NCBI GenBank assembly: GCA_025267735.1
Contig: CM046301.1
Span: forward strand, 67,351,872-67,415,871
Direction of reading: 5' to 3'
Length of the DNA: 64,000 nt
Source of the DNA: Mactra quadrangularis
Taxonomy: Eukaryota > Mollusca > Bivalvia > Venerida > Mactridae
Shown: positions 42,780 to 55,294 of the stretch, in pieces
Layout: each line of letters opens with the position of its first letter
Numbering within the stretch: position 1 is the first letter of the stretch
Position numbers and translations under genes: made by a program
Notes under the pieces: model-generated
Seen by the model: only the letters and a program-made list of their open reading frames with translations
What the model was told of the DNA's origin: nothing
Databases searched by the model: none

Positions 42780-45390
42780 ATACATTATAGTGTTTTTGCT
42801 TACTAAAATGTTAACCATGTTAAGACATTGATTTATATCATGTGATATACTTCCAAGATCAAGGTCAAGGTCATGGTAAAGGTAACATACATGAGACAGT
42901 TGCTTCAAACTTTTTTAATCATTTGAATGATCACGTGGGATTCGAGATGCAATTACTCGTATAAATAGTTATTATTAAAATTAACTTGATGGAATCATTG
43001 ACAAATCTGTAGGCGTAATTGACATTCGCCGTGACCTTGACCTTGATCAAAGGAGGATGTTATTAGGCCTACCACCCCGTAAATACTAATTAGATAATTA
43101 AACAATTAGTTTATCTGAGACTATTATTTGACAATGAAATATGAAAACATATATTGGACCGCCTTCGTCAAGAGTTTACTATGTTTATGCTTAATATTGT
43201 CCACATGTTGTGTAGGTCAAAGGTCAATGTCGAATGCGAAGGTATATGTATAAAGTGATTTTATAAGAAATTTAACACTGTTTTAAGAAAATGAAGCAAG
43301 AATTCTCATAATCCTTGATAAAACCAAACGTTTCAACAATGATGCGTGATGCACACATGCCTAGAAGTCAACAATTTAAGGTCAAGGTCGTATAGATAGT
43401 TCAAATATTGTTGTGATAATTACATGTATATGAATGCAAACATTAGATGGCTTCGTCTGTGTGGTGATTTCATTACTCGCACATGCAAGCACATAAACGA
43501 GTTCATTTAAAACTGACTCGATAGCATTTGCATCGCTCATGACATTCCCTTTTGTCACCACATTTGGTTAACTAATGACAAATTTTGGCAATCGGTGAAA
43601 AGTTGGCCAATAGCTCTTGTCATTCGCTACTATTTTAAACAGAGCCGGTCGACTGGTTTTTGACTGAAACCATCAATTGGCCCAAAATACACGCAGCGTG
43701 GAAGACAGAACTTTTGACATGTTCATAGAAAGACGCCCTTTGTATGTGGAATTGAGTTATAAGATATTTGCTCTTGGACAGAAAAGTCAAGCCTAGCAAC
43801 ATTGTCTATAAGACTGTTCTAATCGCACATAATTATGACAAGTTTCTAAAGTGTTTTGAAATCTTGATCATGTCTGTTAAATATTTTCCAGCTTTTTCAA
43901 CGACCTACATAAATTGACTACCAGTAAAATCTTGAAAGAACAACATTCTATTAGATTTTTCTGAGCCGTCATTATTTGTATTGGTAACCTCCTAATTGAC
44001 TACCCTAGACCAAACTCAATCCAAGGTTTATAAAACCTGCACCTTTTAAGTGATACAAACACGTTGATTTCAACAACTTCAGTCACACATGCTTTATTAT
44101 AACAAAATTTTGCCTGTTGCGTTATAGTATAAAGTGACTTGAATATGATTCTTCGTGATTACAAAGATTTATTTTATTGTAAAAACTAATGGATGAATTT
44201 AATAGTACAATCTCACATTTTGTCACAACAACAACATTAAAAAAACACATGGTAAGTATTTATGTAGTTCGGTCTTGTTGTCACTACCACGTACATTCTG
44301 CCAATTTGGTCGTAACTTTGTTTTGATTGCTACTCTATGGCGCTCACGTTTGTCTCTAATAGACCATCGTAAACATCGAAACTAATTACATCTGTATGTT
44401 CTGTTATATTTCGAGGCATACACATGCACCTATGGAATAAAATCTTTAAAAGCATATTATCCAAAGGTCCTTAATGCTTTCTAAGAAAACGAATATACGA
44501 GCAAGAATCCATAAATAACAATTGCATCGGAAATTGGCTGATAGGGATTATGACCGCAGTCTGAAAAGTATTGGCCAGCTGATATTTCTGACCTGTATAG
44601 AGTTTACTGGTGTCAGTTTGCGTGGCTTCGAATGACTTATCTGTTAGGTTGCTCGTTTTCTAGCATATTCAAAGTTGCAAATAGTAATCATTTGATGAAG
44701 GAAGTTTATGGATACTTCGCACTATTGCATTACAAAGGTTCATTAACAAGCTCAATCGTCTAATCAAGATGGATTAAACCTAAAAACAATCTGAATTGTC
44801 CTATGGAAGGGTGGTATACTTGGAGTTAATATACATGTAGAATATTCATTTGAGCTACTTACAATTGGGGAGAGACTTAAACTTTGTATGTGTCCGATAG
44901 AGACAGCAGCACTAGTCTATATCGGTTGTTATAGAAATACATGATGGATTTTTGTAGACATTTCCTGCTTTACAGTTAATCTTTTTACTGCCTTACCGTA
45001 AATAACATTGAGATATGGAATACAACTATCGGTATTTACTTCTAACAATCTTGGCCACACATTTACAGAAGAAGGAAATCGCCTGAACACTGACACAAAT
45101 AGAGATGTAGCTACTGAGACATGTAATTCTTTATGAATATGTTATGTAAGCAGTTTTTGGATTCAACTAGTAGTCATAGATGATAATGGATTAATCTCTT
45201 ATGTGTACTAATTGATACGAACGTCGCTGAATTTAATTCATAGTTGTCAGGGATCATCATTTTCTAAATGTGTGTCAATGGAAAGAGTACCCTACATCTA
45301 GCCCAATGATTCATTCGGTATTATCTAAATTCCGTGTGAGCTTTACACCATTTTGGTAACTTAAGCCCTGTTACCATTGGCTCCTCCACG
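42780..45390. other. No gene supported (2.6 kb)
   Basis: No exon-like frame, tRNA-like head or family repeat is recognised. Phrases such as AAGGTCAAGGTCATGGTAAA and GACCTTGACCTTGATCAAAG (42851-42880, 43035-43055) are remnants of the AGGTCA-rich repeats common in bivalves. Some could act as nuclear-receptor half-sites. Confidence 0.45.
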
Positions 45391-45394
45391 TTGA

Positions 45395-45655
45395 CATACG
45401 ATAGTTATTGTGGTGGGTAGATTTTGATAGCAATGGGCAAAAGTCACGTGATAAAAAATGATAAAAATCCTTTCGATTTCCACTGCCGACAAATTTATTG
45501 TTTTTAATGCAATCATAGTACAGCCCATTTCCGTTAAAAGTTAAATAGAAAAATCATTTTTGGGGGAATCCATATAAACAATTTTTCTTGCAACAATGCA
45601 ACACACGAAAAATCAGCGTTTTATATCAACACATTTCCGCAAATCCTTTCGAATC
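45395..45655 (+). repeat. Dispersed repeat R1, copy 3
   Basis: It matches 22208-22465 over most of its length: GGGTAGATTTTGATAGCAAT, AAATCCTTTCGATTTCCACT, AAATCAGCGTTTTATATCAA, CACATTTCCGCAAATCC. Confidence 0.65.
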
Positions 45656-46090
45656 ACACAAAAAAGGGGTAGGTATAAATCGCGAACCAACCGGACCAGG
45701 AGACCAGTTTAGTATACGGATACAGTTTAACAAATATGCGTATCATAATGTGTGTATAGTACATATATTATTGATATTTGCCAATATTTTATTTGAAAAG
45801 ATAAGACACCAATATCGAAATTATATTTTAAGAAATAACTTTGCAGACTTTAACTATTAAAAGAATCGTCGATTGCTTCATCACATATTGTTGTAAATAT
45901 TATATATTTCAACTGTTAGAGCATTTATCATTTGAAAACTAATTTGATATGATTCATATATTTTAATAATATACCTTTTTTTCTTATTAGCCGACTGTAT
46001 AAATAAAGAAGCGTAATCGTGTAACATTGACTCTTAATTCTTACTCTTACTGAGCTCTATTGGCGATCTTTTCTAACTATGATTAAGTGC

Positions 46091-46466
46091 AGCGGACCAG
46101 TTAATTTTAAGAGCATAAGAGTTACGGATCAGGGTTGAGTTCAGTAACTGCGAACGTTATAGAACGTTCCGCAACGATACATTCGGAAGTCCTCGTCCAT
46201 TTGCTGCGAATAATCTCGGACATATTTGGACGCTATTTTGAAATGTCCGGCGTTAAAGTAAACAAATGTATGACCGAGGAGTTCCGAATGCATCGTTATG
46301 TAACGTACTGTAGCGTTTTGTGTAATTGAACTTGCTTCTGGTTATAGATCGAGCAGATGTAAGATTATTTTTGCAGACTTTTTTAATTATGAAAAGTTTG
46401 GTACTATATTGACGGACTATTGACCAGACGGACCAGGTAATTTTAAGAGAGTTAAAATGACGGACA
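46091..46466. repeat. Direct-repeat-bounded unit with hairpin element (family H1), degraded
   Basis: GCGGACCAGTTAATTTTAAG (46092) recurs as ACGGACCAGGTAATTTTAAG (46428). Between them, 46130-46334 is a degraded member of the hairpin family seen at 60073, with GAACGTTCCGCAACGATACA, CATTCGGAAGTCC and CGCTATTTTGAAATG. A 64-codon frame here is repeat-derived. Confidence 0.55.
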
Positions 46467-46469
46467 TTT

Positions 46470-47115
46470 ACACCTAGGTGAAAAGCTCGCCAGTTTTTAA
46501 TTTGTTCGAATGGAGTATGTTTCCTCGAGTCCGAGTGAATTCATTATTAAGAAAAATGATTTCTATTCGAAATAGCTTGCCTTTTTTATTTAAGTGCATC
46601 TTTTCGGAATTAAAATACATGTTAAATCCTTTCGTGTATCCGGCAACAAAATTCTTCCGTAACAAGTAAAGGTATGACTACTCTCTAATACACTGGTTTG
46701 AAAATTCACTCGCTGACTCTCTACCTCTGCTTAAATACTATGCGCAAACTGATATTTCTATTTCAAGGCAAAGACACACACATTTAGATTGCATGACTGT
46801 CTCGTGATTAAAAAATAAATGCAATAAATGCAACAAACGTTCACGCCTGTAAAATGAAAATGTCGAAATTCAAAGATGCTGGACAGTTATGCATTAGTTA
46901 GATGATTGGTTACACGGATTGGTAAGAACAGATCCGCAATGTGAGGAGCCCTTGACTAAACAGAAGCGATAAGTCATGTAAATAGCTTCTGTTCTGAAGA
47001 ACTATGTTTTCCCTTCTGCCGATCTCTTTAAGCGTCATGCAAATATGAATTACTGGAAATAAATCCAACTAAAACCAAACATCCTGTCGGCATAAAGATG
47101 GTGTCTAGATCCAGA
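46470..47115. other. No gene supported
   Basis: Antisense 63-codon frames overlap at 46474-46669 without domain signal. Nothing else is seen. Confidence 0.45.
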
Positions 47116-47120
47116 CCATT

Positions 47121-47200
47121 CGCGTACTCCAAATTTGTCAAGATTCTCAATCTAACTAGTATCGAGAATCTTACTAGGCTTTTGGAACGAGATTGTTACA
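47121..47200. mobile_element. Nested hairpin MITE (H2), copy 2
   Basis: CATTCGCGTACTCCAAATTT, CAAGATTCTCAATCTAACTA, TCGAGAATCTTACTAGG and GGAACGAGATTG parallel the copy at 32084. Confidence 0.5.
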
Positions 47201-47704
47201 TTTGAACAGAAAAACGTTTTATGACAAGTTACCTTTTAATTACTGAAAAACCTTAACATGACAATTCAATATAATGCTCTTTTGAGTTACCTTTAGATTA
47301 TACTTAATCATTCTTTTTTGTTTGCCGTGACAATCCCTTTGCTGCATTTAGCAGCAATTTTTTACTTGTATAATAATTAAAAGGGGTTGATTCGATAGCA
47401 TTTGAGACTCTTAAGTATAATGTACAGAAAACTGTTTGATTTCAACAGCACACAAACAAAGAAATATATCATGTGCCAATACAACAGTAAGCACACTTTA
47501 AACTGACACTGATATACATGCTGCGTATCACAGCACAGGCGGTGGTATATGTAATGTTTTCGATCTGAAACCGTGCAGGATGCCTAGGTTTCACTGAAGT
47601 GGTGTCACCAGATGCACTGGTTATACTTTGAGATACATTAAAATAAATGAAAAAGGTTCTGAATCAATTAATTGCAACGAATTTCATCCGAGAATAAGGA
47701 TTAG

Positions 47705-48060
47705 TGTATAAAATTATTTGGCGTCATGTAATGGCCGCCATTTTGAATTGACAGCCATTAAATGGATTTTGTTTTAAAGAATTTAATAGAATTGTTTATT
47801 TGTAATTAAATATTGAAATTATATTGATAAATATGTAAATAAAAATAATTTAAAAAGCTATTTTATATGAACAGGTTAAAAATCCTTATCATCGGCGGCC
47901 ATCTTGAAAAAAATGGCCGCCATCTTAAATTTGGAAGTGGAAATCGTGCTTTTTGTAAACTACATACTATGTACAACAACTGTACCAAATTTTGTGCTTG
48001 TATCACAAAGTGAAAGATTGTCGTGAAAAATGACACTTATCGACCCCACTATTCGATAAA
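47705..48060 (-). repeat. GGCGGCCAT dispersed repeat, copy 2 (minus)
   Basis: The GGAAGTGGAAATCGTGCTTT, ACCAAATTTTGTGCTTGTAT and AATGGCCGCC segments are the reverse counterparts of the body at 42509-42775. Three ATGGCCGCC-type motifs occur (47730, 47895, 47915), one in inverted orientation. Confidence 0.6.
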
Positions 48061-48301
48061 ATGAGAACAATAAAAGTATCACAATGGAAATAAGGATGAC
48101 AATGGATATACAAGCTAATTCTTTTTTTGGTGTTATTCTTGGTATTGGGAAGCATATCATGGCACTAAATTCAAATGCATTTTAATGTTCAGGTTTATAG
48201 CATTGTCTTAGTAATTAGAACTTTATTTTATATTAATTTGACAAAGTGTTACCTAATGCCAAAATAAATTTATCTATTTAAAGAATCTATCTATCTAAAT
48301 C

Positions 48302-48325
48302 TGTTCTGTTCTGTTCTGTTCTGTA
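48302..48325 (+). repeat. (TTCTG)n microsatellite
   Basis: Five TTCTG units preceded by CTATCTATCTA. It resembles the 3' tail of SINE-C. Confidence 0.7.
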
Positions 48326-48329
48326 CAAG

Positions 48330-48875
48330 CAATAGTCATTTCTATCCTTGTAGTTTTCATCACATATGTAATACATGTTACAATACCCGTTGTTGGATAT
48401 TTTGTGACATGGTGTAAGTTAGTAACTGACCGTTACAAATCATTAAACCATCATAAAACACGTCATTATTTTTATCGTAGATTTCAAATGTCGCTTTTAT
48501 AGTGAAAACAATTTACAGTAAAATATCTCCATCTAAGTTGAATGTCGCCAGTGGTCAGTTTGAGGTTGATAACATCTTGATTGACCATAACCTTGACAAA
48601 TATTACCTCTGTCAGTAACTGCTGGACATTATATGACTCTGAATGACTCTGTAAGATAATGTTAGGTTCTAATGTACCCCCGAGAGTTCTTGGACAAAAA
48701 TGAATTATTTAGAAAAGGCGATCTATGACATGCTTACCGCAAATAATTTCAATTTAATTAAAGCTTATCCATTTAATATAGTCTGAATCATTTATGTATT
48801 TTGATAAACGTATGTATGAAGATTATGAAAATTTGTCAAATAATTTGTTGTATTGGTAAATGAAGATTGAATTGT
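48330..48875. other. No gene supported
   Basis: A possible M2-like end (GAGAGTTCTTGGAC) lies near 48680; otherwise nothing is seen. Confidence 0.4.
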
Positions 48876-48882
48876 CTTTAAA

Positions 48883-49102
48883 CAGCAGCGTGTTCAGTAA
48901 CGACTGTTAGCGAACGTTACGGGTACGGATAACTCAACCCGTAGACAATTCAACCCGTGGATAACTCAAGCCAAAGTTGAGACAACTCAACCCGTTAGTA
49001 GAGGATTGAGTTGTCTCGGGCTGAGTTGTCTTTGGGTTGAGTAGTTCCGAATTTCCGTTACGGAACGTTTTGGAACGTTCGGGATAATTGAACAGGCTAC
49101 TG
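48883..49102. mobile_element. Hairpin element (H1) with internal CAACTCAACCC array
   Basis: The ends CAGCAGCGTGTTCAGTAACG and CGGGATAATTGAACAGGCTA..CTG are inverted relatives of the 60073 element. The middle (48924-49045) holds repeated AACTCAACCCGT and GTTGAGTTGTC motifs in both orientations. TTGTCT occurs on both sides (48872-48877 and 49103-49108), perhaps part of a target duplication. Confidence 0.6.
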
Positions 49103-49514
49103 TTGTCTGATCACTGGTATACAGGTTTGAATATACGATGTACTTTATTATTTTGATTTGTTTAAATTATCACAATACTTACAATATATCTATATATCTA
49201 TCTAACATCTACAACACCGTAATAGTTTTATGGTTTTGATAATATAACAAGTGTTATGTCACAAAACATTGGTACTTATATATATCTATATAATTATACA
49301 CTCATCTTTACAGTATCTTTGAACAGATTCAACTTGTTTTTAGAATAAGCGTATTCACTTTTACCCATAAAAATCAAGAAACAAAGGACCATGGGAGTAA
49401 ATTTCAATTTCAGTATCAAAAGTCATCTTTGAAGAGAAATGACATTTGTTTAAATATGTCACTAACAGAACAGACAAAAGAAACAGAATTTTTGCCAATT
49501 TCCGAATAAGGTCA

Positions 49515-49600
49515 CATCGGAAAACTCAGAAAATGACATTTCCACTCGTGGCTATGCCACTCATAGATAATATATTTTCTGAACTCACTCGGTGAAAAAA
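49515..49600 (+). repeat. Dispersed repeat R2, copy 3
   Basis: ACTCAGAAAATGACATTTCC and ACTCGTGGCTATGCCACTC match 19930 and 29468. Confidence 0.55.
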
Positions 49601-49889
49601 ATCAAATGTACATCGAAGTCGAATATTTTCATTGTACTGACCATTCTCTGAGAATAATCAGCATTTTATAACCTATTTAACCATTATAAATTTCAGTGCA
49701 CTCTTAAAATTCTCGGACAAATAACATTTTAAGAGAAAAGTTATTATGTACTCTTGCAAGTATAATTTCATTATAATTTAAACTTATTCGTGCAACATTC
49801 ATTTAATCATTTATTGATGACTTATTAACTTAAAATTAAAATCAAATTGCACAGTTGACAAATAATGATAAAAATTAAATAATAAACAA

Positions 49890-49946
49890 TAATAATACAT
49901 ATTAATAATAATTAATAATAATAATAATAATAATAAAACAATAAAA

Positions 49947-49988
<42 letters not shown>

Positions 49989-50081
49989 TAATAATAATAT
50001 TAATATTAATATAAAAATATAATAATAATAATAATAATAATATAATACAAATATAATAATAATAATAATAATATAATACAA

Positions 50082-50125
<44 letters not shown>

Positions 50126-50301
50126 TAATAACAATATAATACAAATATAATAATAATAATAATAATATTAATAATAATATAAAAATATAATAATAATAAT
50201 AATAACAACAACAATAACAGAAACAACAACAACAACAATAACAGAAACAACAACAATAATGATAATAATAATACAATGTAATAATAATAATAATAATAAT
50301 A
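49890..50301. repeat. AAT/ATT microsatellite
   Basis: About 410 bp of (AAT)n with CAACAA and ATATAATA interruptions. The 114- and 124-codon open frames here (Leu/Ile/Tyr runs) are artefacts. Confidence 0.95.
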
Positions 50302-50765
50302 ACATCTTTATTTTATAGATTAGCGGGAAATGAAACCCGCAATCCCTACTACGGTACAGTCTATATGGTATGACATTGTACTATTGGTCCATGAACTTTT
50401 ATACATCTATTTTATTTTACTATAAATGTTCCTTTTACTATAATGTTCCAATGATAGACTGTATGATGTTTCAACTATGACATGAATGACAGAGATTTTT
50501 AGTGACATGTCCTTATTTTCATTTGACAAATATATTCAATAGAACAAGTATAGAATTCTATTTAATATTTGATATATTGTGATAACTCCCTTTTATAAAT
50601 ACATAATACCTTTTAATTCTATAAAATGTTGTCACCCCAAACTTTTACAAGACAAACTTCTATATTAGTAATACTGAAATTAAATCCGCTAGTTAATGGA
50701 TAAATATGACATTTTGTTTAATAAATAGATGAACAGAATTTCAGGTGTTAGGAAATAAAATATGT
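50302..50765. other. No gene supported
   Basis: AT-rich with no features seen. Confidence 0.5.
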
Positions 50766-50771
50766 TTGTTA

Positions 50772-51063
50772 CAGTAACACCTCGATACAATAGACAGTAT
50801 CAGAATTATCATTTTTATCGTTATTATTATCGTGATTATTATTATCATTTGTTATTATTTAATTATTATTATTACTCGTATTAAAAAATGCACTTTTAAA
50901 GAGATTCTTTTATAAGTTCTGCTATAATGAGGTTATCTCACAATTATGCGATTTTTTATTATTACAAGTTAAAATTGCTTAATTTGAAAAGAAAGGGTCC
51001 CAACAGGAATGCAAATCAACTATTAATAACATACATTTTGATGGTCCTTATAGTGTAACTTTA
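50772..51063. mobile_element. Mariner/Tc1-like MITE (M1-related), expanded copy
   Basis: The left end CAGTAACACCTCGATACAAT and the right end GATGGTCCTTATAGTGTAAC flank an interior with an (ATT)n stretch and CTGCTATAATGAGGTTATCT. Confidence 0.45.
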
Positions 51064-51069
51064 CCATAT

Positions 51070-52010
51070 TCGATTGCCTTTTTAGAAATCAAACTCCCGG
51101 CAGCGGTTTTTCCCTTTATTAAATCAATAACCACTGCCACCACAAGTAAATTCGTCCCTTAGAGAGCCGATTTTTTCCATCTTTTCTTTTACATTTCAAT
51201 ATTTACAATAAATTTAGTTTTCTTGTAGAAAATTACGATGTTCAAAGAACATAAAGATAAAAAATAATAGTTTAGATTAATAATTTGTAAAATTAACGAA
51301 ATTACTTTTCACAAGCAACACATTGGTGTCACACGTGATTTACGTGTTGGCAGTAGTTAAGTAGCAAGCGTGACGTTAGCACTGTTAGGAGTTTGTTTAG
51401 AAATATTTGCATTCGGAACCACTCGGTGATATTCTACGCTGGTACAGTTGCGTAAAGAATCGACGAGGATTCCTAATGAGACTTTTGATAAACAAACTGC
51501 CAAGAATACGGTTATGAATGCCATGGGTGAAATAAGTGCGAATGTTATGAATTTCAAAATTGTGATGCCTGATACAATGAGGTGTCTTCTAAGACGAGGT
51601 TTACTGTATAAACTAATGTTATAAATAAAATAACTGACACACTGTGACTCATGTTAAGAATATTGTACGATCATGATTTTAGTCTAAAGTAAATAAGAAA
51701 ACACACGGCGCCAGTAATAATAATAATAAAATAAAATTCTTTCACCTTTTTAATCAAGAAGAAATTTTATATTTTCATAGAATTTTATTTTGTCACATAC
51801 TTGGAGAAAACAATATCAGTATTTTTATTATAAAATATTAGTTTCAATCATTGCTAACATATTGTCTGAATATAGTTCAGAAATATTAAGGAACAAAAAC
51901 GGCAAAATTAATCAACTTATTAAAATGACATTTGTATTATTGTAATAACGCTTGAGTATATAATATTACACCATTACTGCAGCCTGACTGTGAATGTTGT
52001 GGCTCTTCTC
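51070..52010. other. No gene supported
   Basis: CATTCGGAACCACTCGGTGA at 51412 resembles the CATTCGGAACTC motif of family H1, so a remnant may be present. No gene is seen. Confidence 0.4.
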
Positions 52011-52013
52011 ACA

Positions 52014-52748
52014 AAAAATCTTACGATAAAAATCATCGTAAGTCTAAAGTATGATACATTAATAATACGGTCATTTTTGGCCAATTAATTCCAAATGATA
52101 TTGAATTATATAAAATATTGTATACATTTTGAATATCATATCATAATTATGTTTAGTATCCTTCTGTCTTTGAACTGCAAAATTATGAAGTTGACTAACG
52201 ATAGCTTTTTTCGTAAGAATTTTTGTGAAATGGTCTACTGTTTTTACGATCTGGGCGTAGAACGTGAGACCCGCACTACAGTTAAGCAACGGACTGCGAG
52301 GTATAACATACGACCTGTACCCTGTTTGTTTTCCCCATTCGCAGAGTTAAATCAATATATCAACTTTTCTAAAAAAAATCTTATAACTGTACAGAAACGT
52401 TCTGGGAACAGTAAAGCAAAGTTCTGGTAATTACTATTTTTGGCATACAATTGTAAAAGATGACGATTTTATTTATAAGAACCTATCCGTTAATAATGGT
52501 ACACATGTTTTTTTCGCAATCTTTGTAAATCTGTTTGCCTTTAAAAAAATGGTCGTCTATGGAAATCAAATTTGATTTTGTATAAAAATCGAATTTTTGA
52601 AAGGAATCGAGTGAAAAATAAAATAGTAAGATTGCAAGATTTCTGGACTCGCAAACGTATTCCAGACTATGATTTAGTATTATCAAGCGTCTTACGACCA
52701 ATTTTAGTCGTAAAGTCTGCTATGTTGTGTCATCGTAAGATTTTTATA
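52014..52748. repeat. Possible 735-bp inverted-repeat element
   Basis: AAAAAATCTTACGAT at the left is mirrored by ATCGTAAGATTTTT at the right, with further CGTAAGTC and TCTTACGAC pairs inside. A 111-codon frame at 52095-52430 has no recognisable motif. The class is unknown. Confidence 0.35.
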
Positions 52749-53296
52749 ATATGTTGCCTATGTGAATACAAATAGGTTACAACTCGGTAACGCATTTTTT
52801 GGCAAAGATCATATACATGTTGTCATTCCAACGAAATTAGAAATTTTATATAAAATACTTTATCTTAATAAAAACAATGTTTATTTCACAAATGCAGATA
52901 TATTTGAACAAAATCATTGAGTCCATAGTTCAGTGAGCAATTTGTCATCACCAGATTATTAAAAATATTAGAATGTAAAAGTAATGGTCTCGTGAAATAT
53001 TGTGTGAATTCTTCAGACGTGACATTCCTCGACGAATGATTCACCTTTAAATACGATCATAGTACATTGGTTATATGAAATAGGATTCCTGACAAGTTAA
53101 ATGTCTTTATTAGCAAAAGCTTTCTATAAAACTATGGTGACACAGTTTTGACATCATTATAATTAATGTAATGTGCAGGAGTTTTCGGAAAATATAAATT
53201 TTGAGAAAAAAATGATTACTCATGTACATATATACTGCCAGCAATTTTACTACAATTAAACTTTATTTATGTAAGCTAGTTGGTATTATTTGTTGA

Positions 53297-53491
53297 TAAG
53301 GCCACGACAAGTTGGACATGTTTTCTACGTTTTTTTTCTGCAAAAAATGGAGCAAGCGAGCGAAGGAAAAAACTTGATTCAGTTGCTTTTTGGCCAACTT
53401 TTTATGAGCGAGAGAGGAAATATTTTTTTTGTCAAAATTAAGGCGCGAGCGAATCTATAGAACTCATAATCAACTTATTGTGGCCTTAATG
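53297..53491. mobile_element. Inverted-repeat MITE with AAGGCCAC ends
   Basis: The left end AAGGCCACGACAAGTTGG and the right end CAACTTATTGTGGCCTT are inverted copies. AAGCGAGCGAAGG, GAGCGAGAG and GCGCGAGCG motifs repeat inside. No clear target duplication was found. Confidence 0.6.
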
Positions 53492-53617
53492 ATAAATGCT
53501 AATTTTTGAATTTGCTCAGATAACTATTTGTTTCTTTTTCTAATTTGTAAATGTGACTTTGTTTACCCTAAAGTTGGATTTTTTACTTATTTAAGCTCTA
53601 CATTGAACCCAGTTGTT

Positions 53618-53870
53618 ATTTAGATACTCGTGCCCGAGGGGGGTGCGAGTTCGAATCCCACTCGGGGAGGTTATACCCTTTCATGAAAATTTGACAATAA
53701 TGTCGATTTTCCTCCATTGATTAAATAATATGGAGACGTTTCCGGTCTTGTGGAAAGGTAGGTGAGTACTGGTTATAGACAATGGTCCAGGAAAGCTAGG
53801 TTAGGTGTGCTGGACGCCGTGAAATGACCTAAATTGTGTTGATACGGCGTTAACTCAAATAAATAAATAA
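53618..53870 (+). mobile_element. SINE-A copy (head partly lost)
   Basis: It starts inside the head (TCGTGCCCGAGGGGGGTG), has a perfect B box GAGTTCGAATCCC, the whole body, and ends GATACGGCGTTAACTCAAAT followed by AAATAAATAAATAA. Confidence 0.85.
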
Positions 53871-54238
53871 ATGAACCCAGTTGTTCAAACATAGATATCA
53901 CCAAGTGTCTTGCGTGTCCCCTTGTGTAAGAGAATAGGATTATTTATAGTGTTATATTTGTGGAATCAACAAGCTTTAATTTGGAAATGATTGCAATCAA
54001 CGCAGACTAGCTTCCAAACGATCACCAGTCTAATACTGTAATCATTCGTTCACGTCCAGGGTTAGTTACTATAAAGTTACTAAAAACACTGTATGTGATA
54101 ATTGATGATTTACGTGATAATTATGCGGTTAACACGATAACTAACTAAACAGTTAAATTATCAAATGGTAACTTCATGATTAAACATGATAATCAACAGG
54201 ATAATTTGATTTTCAATTAGTTACAAAATAGTTTGTAT

Positions 54239-54340
54239 GGGCAGACGGGTGGACGGACCGACGGACGGTTGGACTGACGTGCGGATGGACGGACGGACTG
54301 TGGAAGGAGGGCAGGCAGGCATATGGGCAGACAGGCAGTA
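54239..54340. repeat. Degenerate GACG/GGAC and GGCA simple repeat
   Basis: GGACGGACCGACGGACGG and GGGCAGGCAGGCA-type units over about 100 bp. Confidence 0.8.
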
Positions 54341-54344
54341 TGAG

Positions 54345-54965
54345 AGAATTCCAAAGTTTAGTAGCGTGGCATAGTTGAAGTTTTCTGTTGTGAAATTTGT
54401 TACGTAATTTAATTTAAGTCATAATTGATTAATTATATGTGTGTTATCACTTTAACTACAACAATTATCGTGAATACTTCACATTATCCTGTTATATGAT
54501 GGCAGAACTTTGTCACCATAGTTTATTGACTTAACTGGACAACAAATATGTTAATTATGAAGATAAATTCACAAAATACTTTTATTTGATATCAAATTGT
54601 AATTGGCAATATTTGTTAGGGGAATAAATAAAAGACTGGAGGCTTTCGTCTCGGAATATAATGAAGGGAAAATATTGTGTTTATAATGAGTTGTAATATC
54701 AGATAGACGGGTTCTATATTTCTCTATTGACTGGTTTAATCAGATATGATTGGGAAGAGACCCAATGGTTGGTTTATGAACCCAACGGAGCTGAAAGTGA
54801 AATCTGAGTACATAGAAATATTCTAATAATGAAAGAAAACAATATCATCATAATTAAGAAAATATTCAATTATGTGAAAACTTATCATTTTTATTTTTTG
54901 TTGCATATTAAAACTGACACTACTAGTTTGTCATCATGTATAATTTTTAATAAATTCATATATAC
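54345..54965. other. No gene; possible element end
   Basis: GATGGCAGAACTTTGTCACC ATA near 54494-54517 resembles the right end of the element at 61211 (GATGGCAGAAATATGCC..ATA), as does 41561-41581. The matching left end was not found. Confidence 0.4.
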
Positions 54966-54973
54966 ACAATGTA

Positions 54974-55290
54974 CAGAGATCTCCAAAAGCCAGTGTAAAG
55001 AATCCTGATGAAATTTAGATAGTTCTTTGCCCTAACAATACTTAACTTGATTTTCAAACAAATTAAATGATTTACAAAAAAGTTATTTAAGATCAATTTT
55101 GGCAAATTGACATTGAAAAATAAGGGTAAAATCCGAGTAATGCAACTAATTGGACCTACCTATTTGAAGAGTATACAAGGGGAAATAACTGATTAAGGTC
55201 CCTTGTTGTAGTTAGTTGTAACTATCTGCAGTGTGCCTGAACATTTTATCTTTAATTGTCACATTTTCCAAGAACTTTTGGAGGGCACTG
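54974..55290. mobile_element. Tc1/mariner-like MITE (family M2)
   Basis: The ends CAGAGATCTCCAAAAGCC and CAAGAACTTTTGGAGGGCAC..TG are flanked by TA on both sides (54972-54973 and 55291-55292). 317 bp, non-coding. Confidence 0.7.
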
Positions 55291-55294
55291 TATA

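Noticed and set aside
49902..50276. Open frames of 114 and 124 codons (Leu/Ile/Tyr-rich)
   Set aside because: They come from the AAT microsatellite.
52095..52430. 111-codon plus-strand frame
   Set aside because: It overlaps an antisense frame of similar length and a putative inverted-repeat element; no motif recognised.
53133..54517. A 1.4-kb element with ends TATGGTGACA..TGTCACCATA
   Set aside because: The ends are loosely inverted, but the flanking hexamers (TAAAAC and GTTTAT) do not match and a SINE and another MITE lie between.
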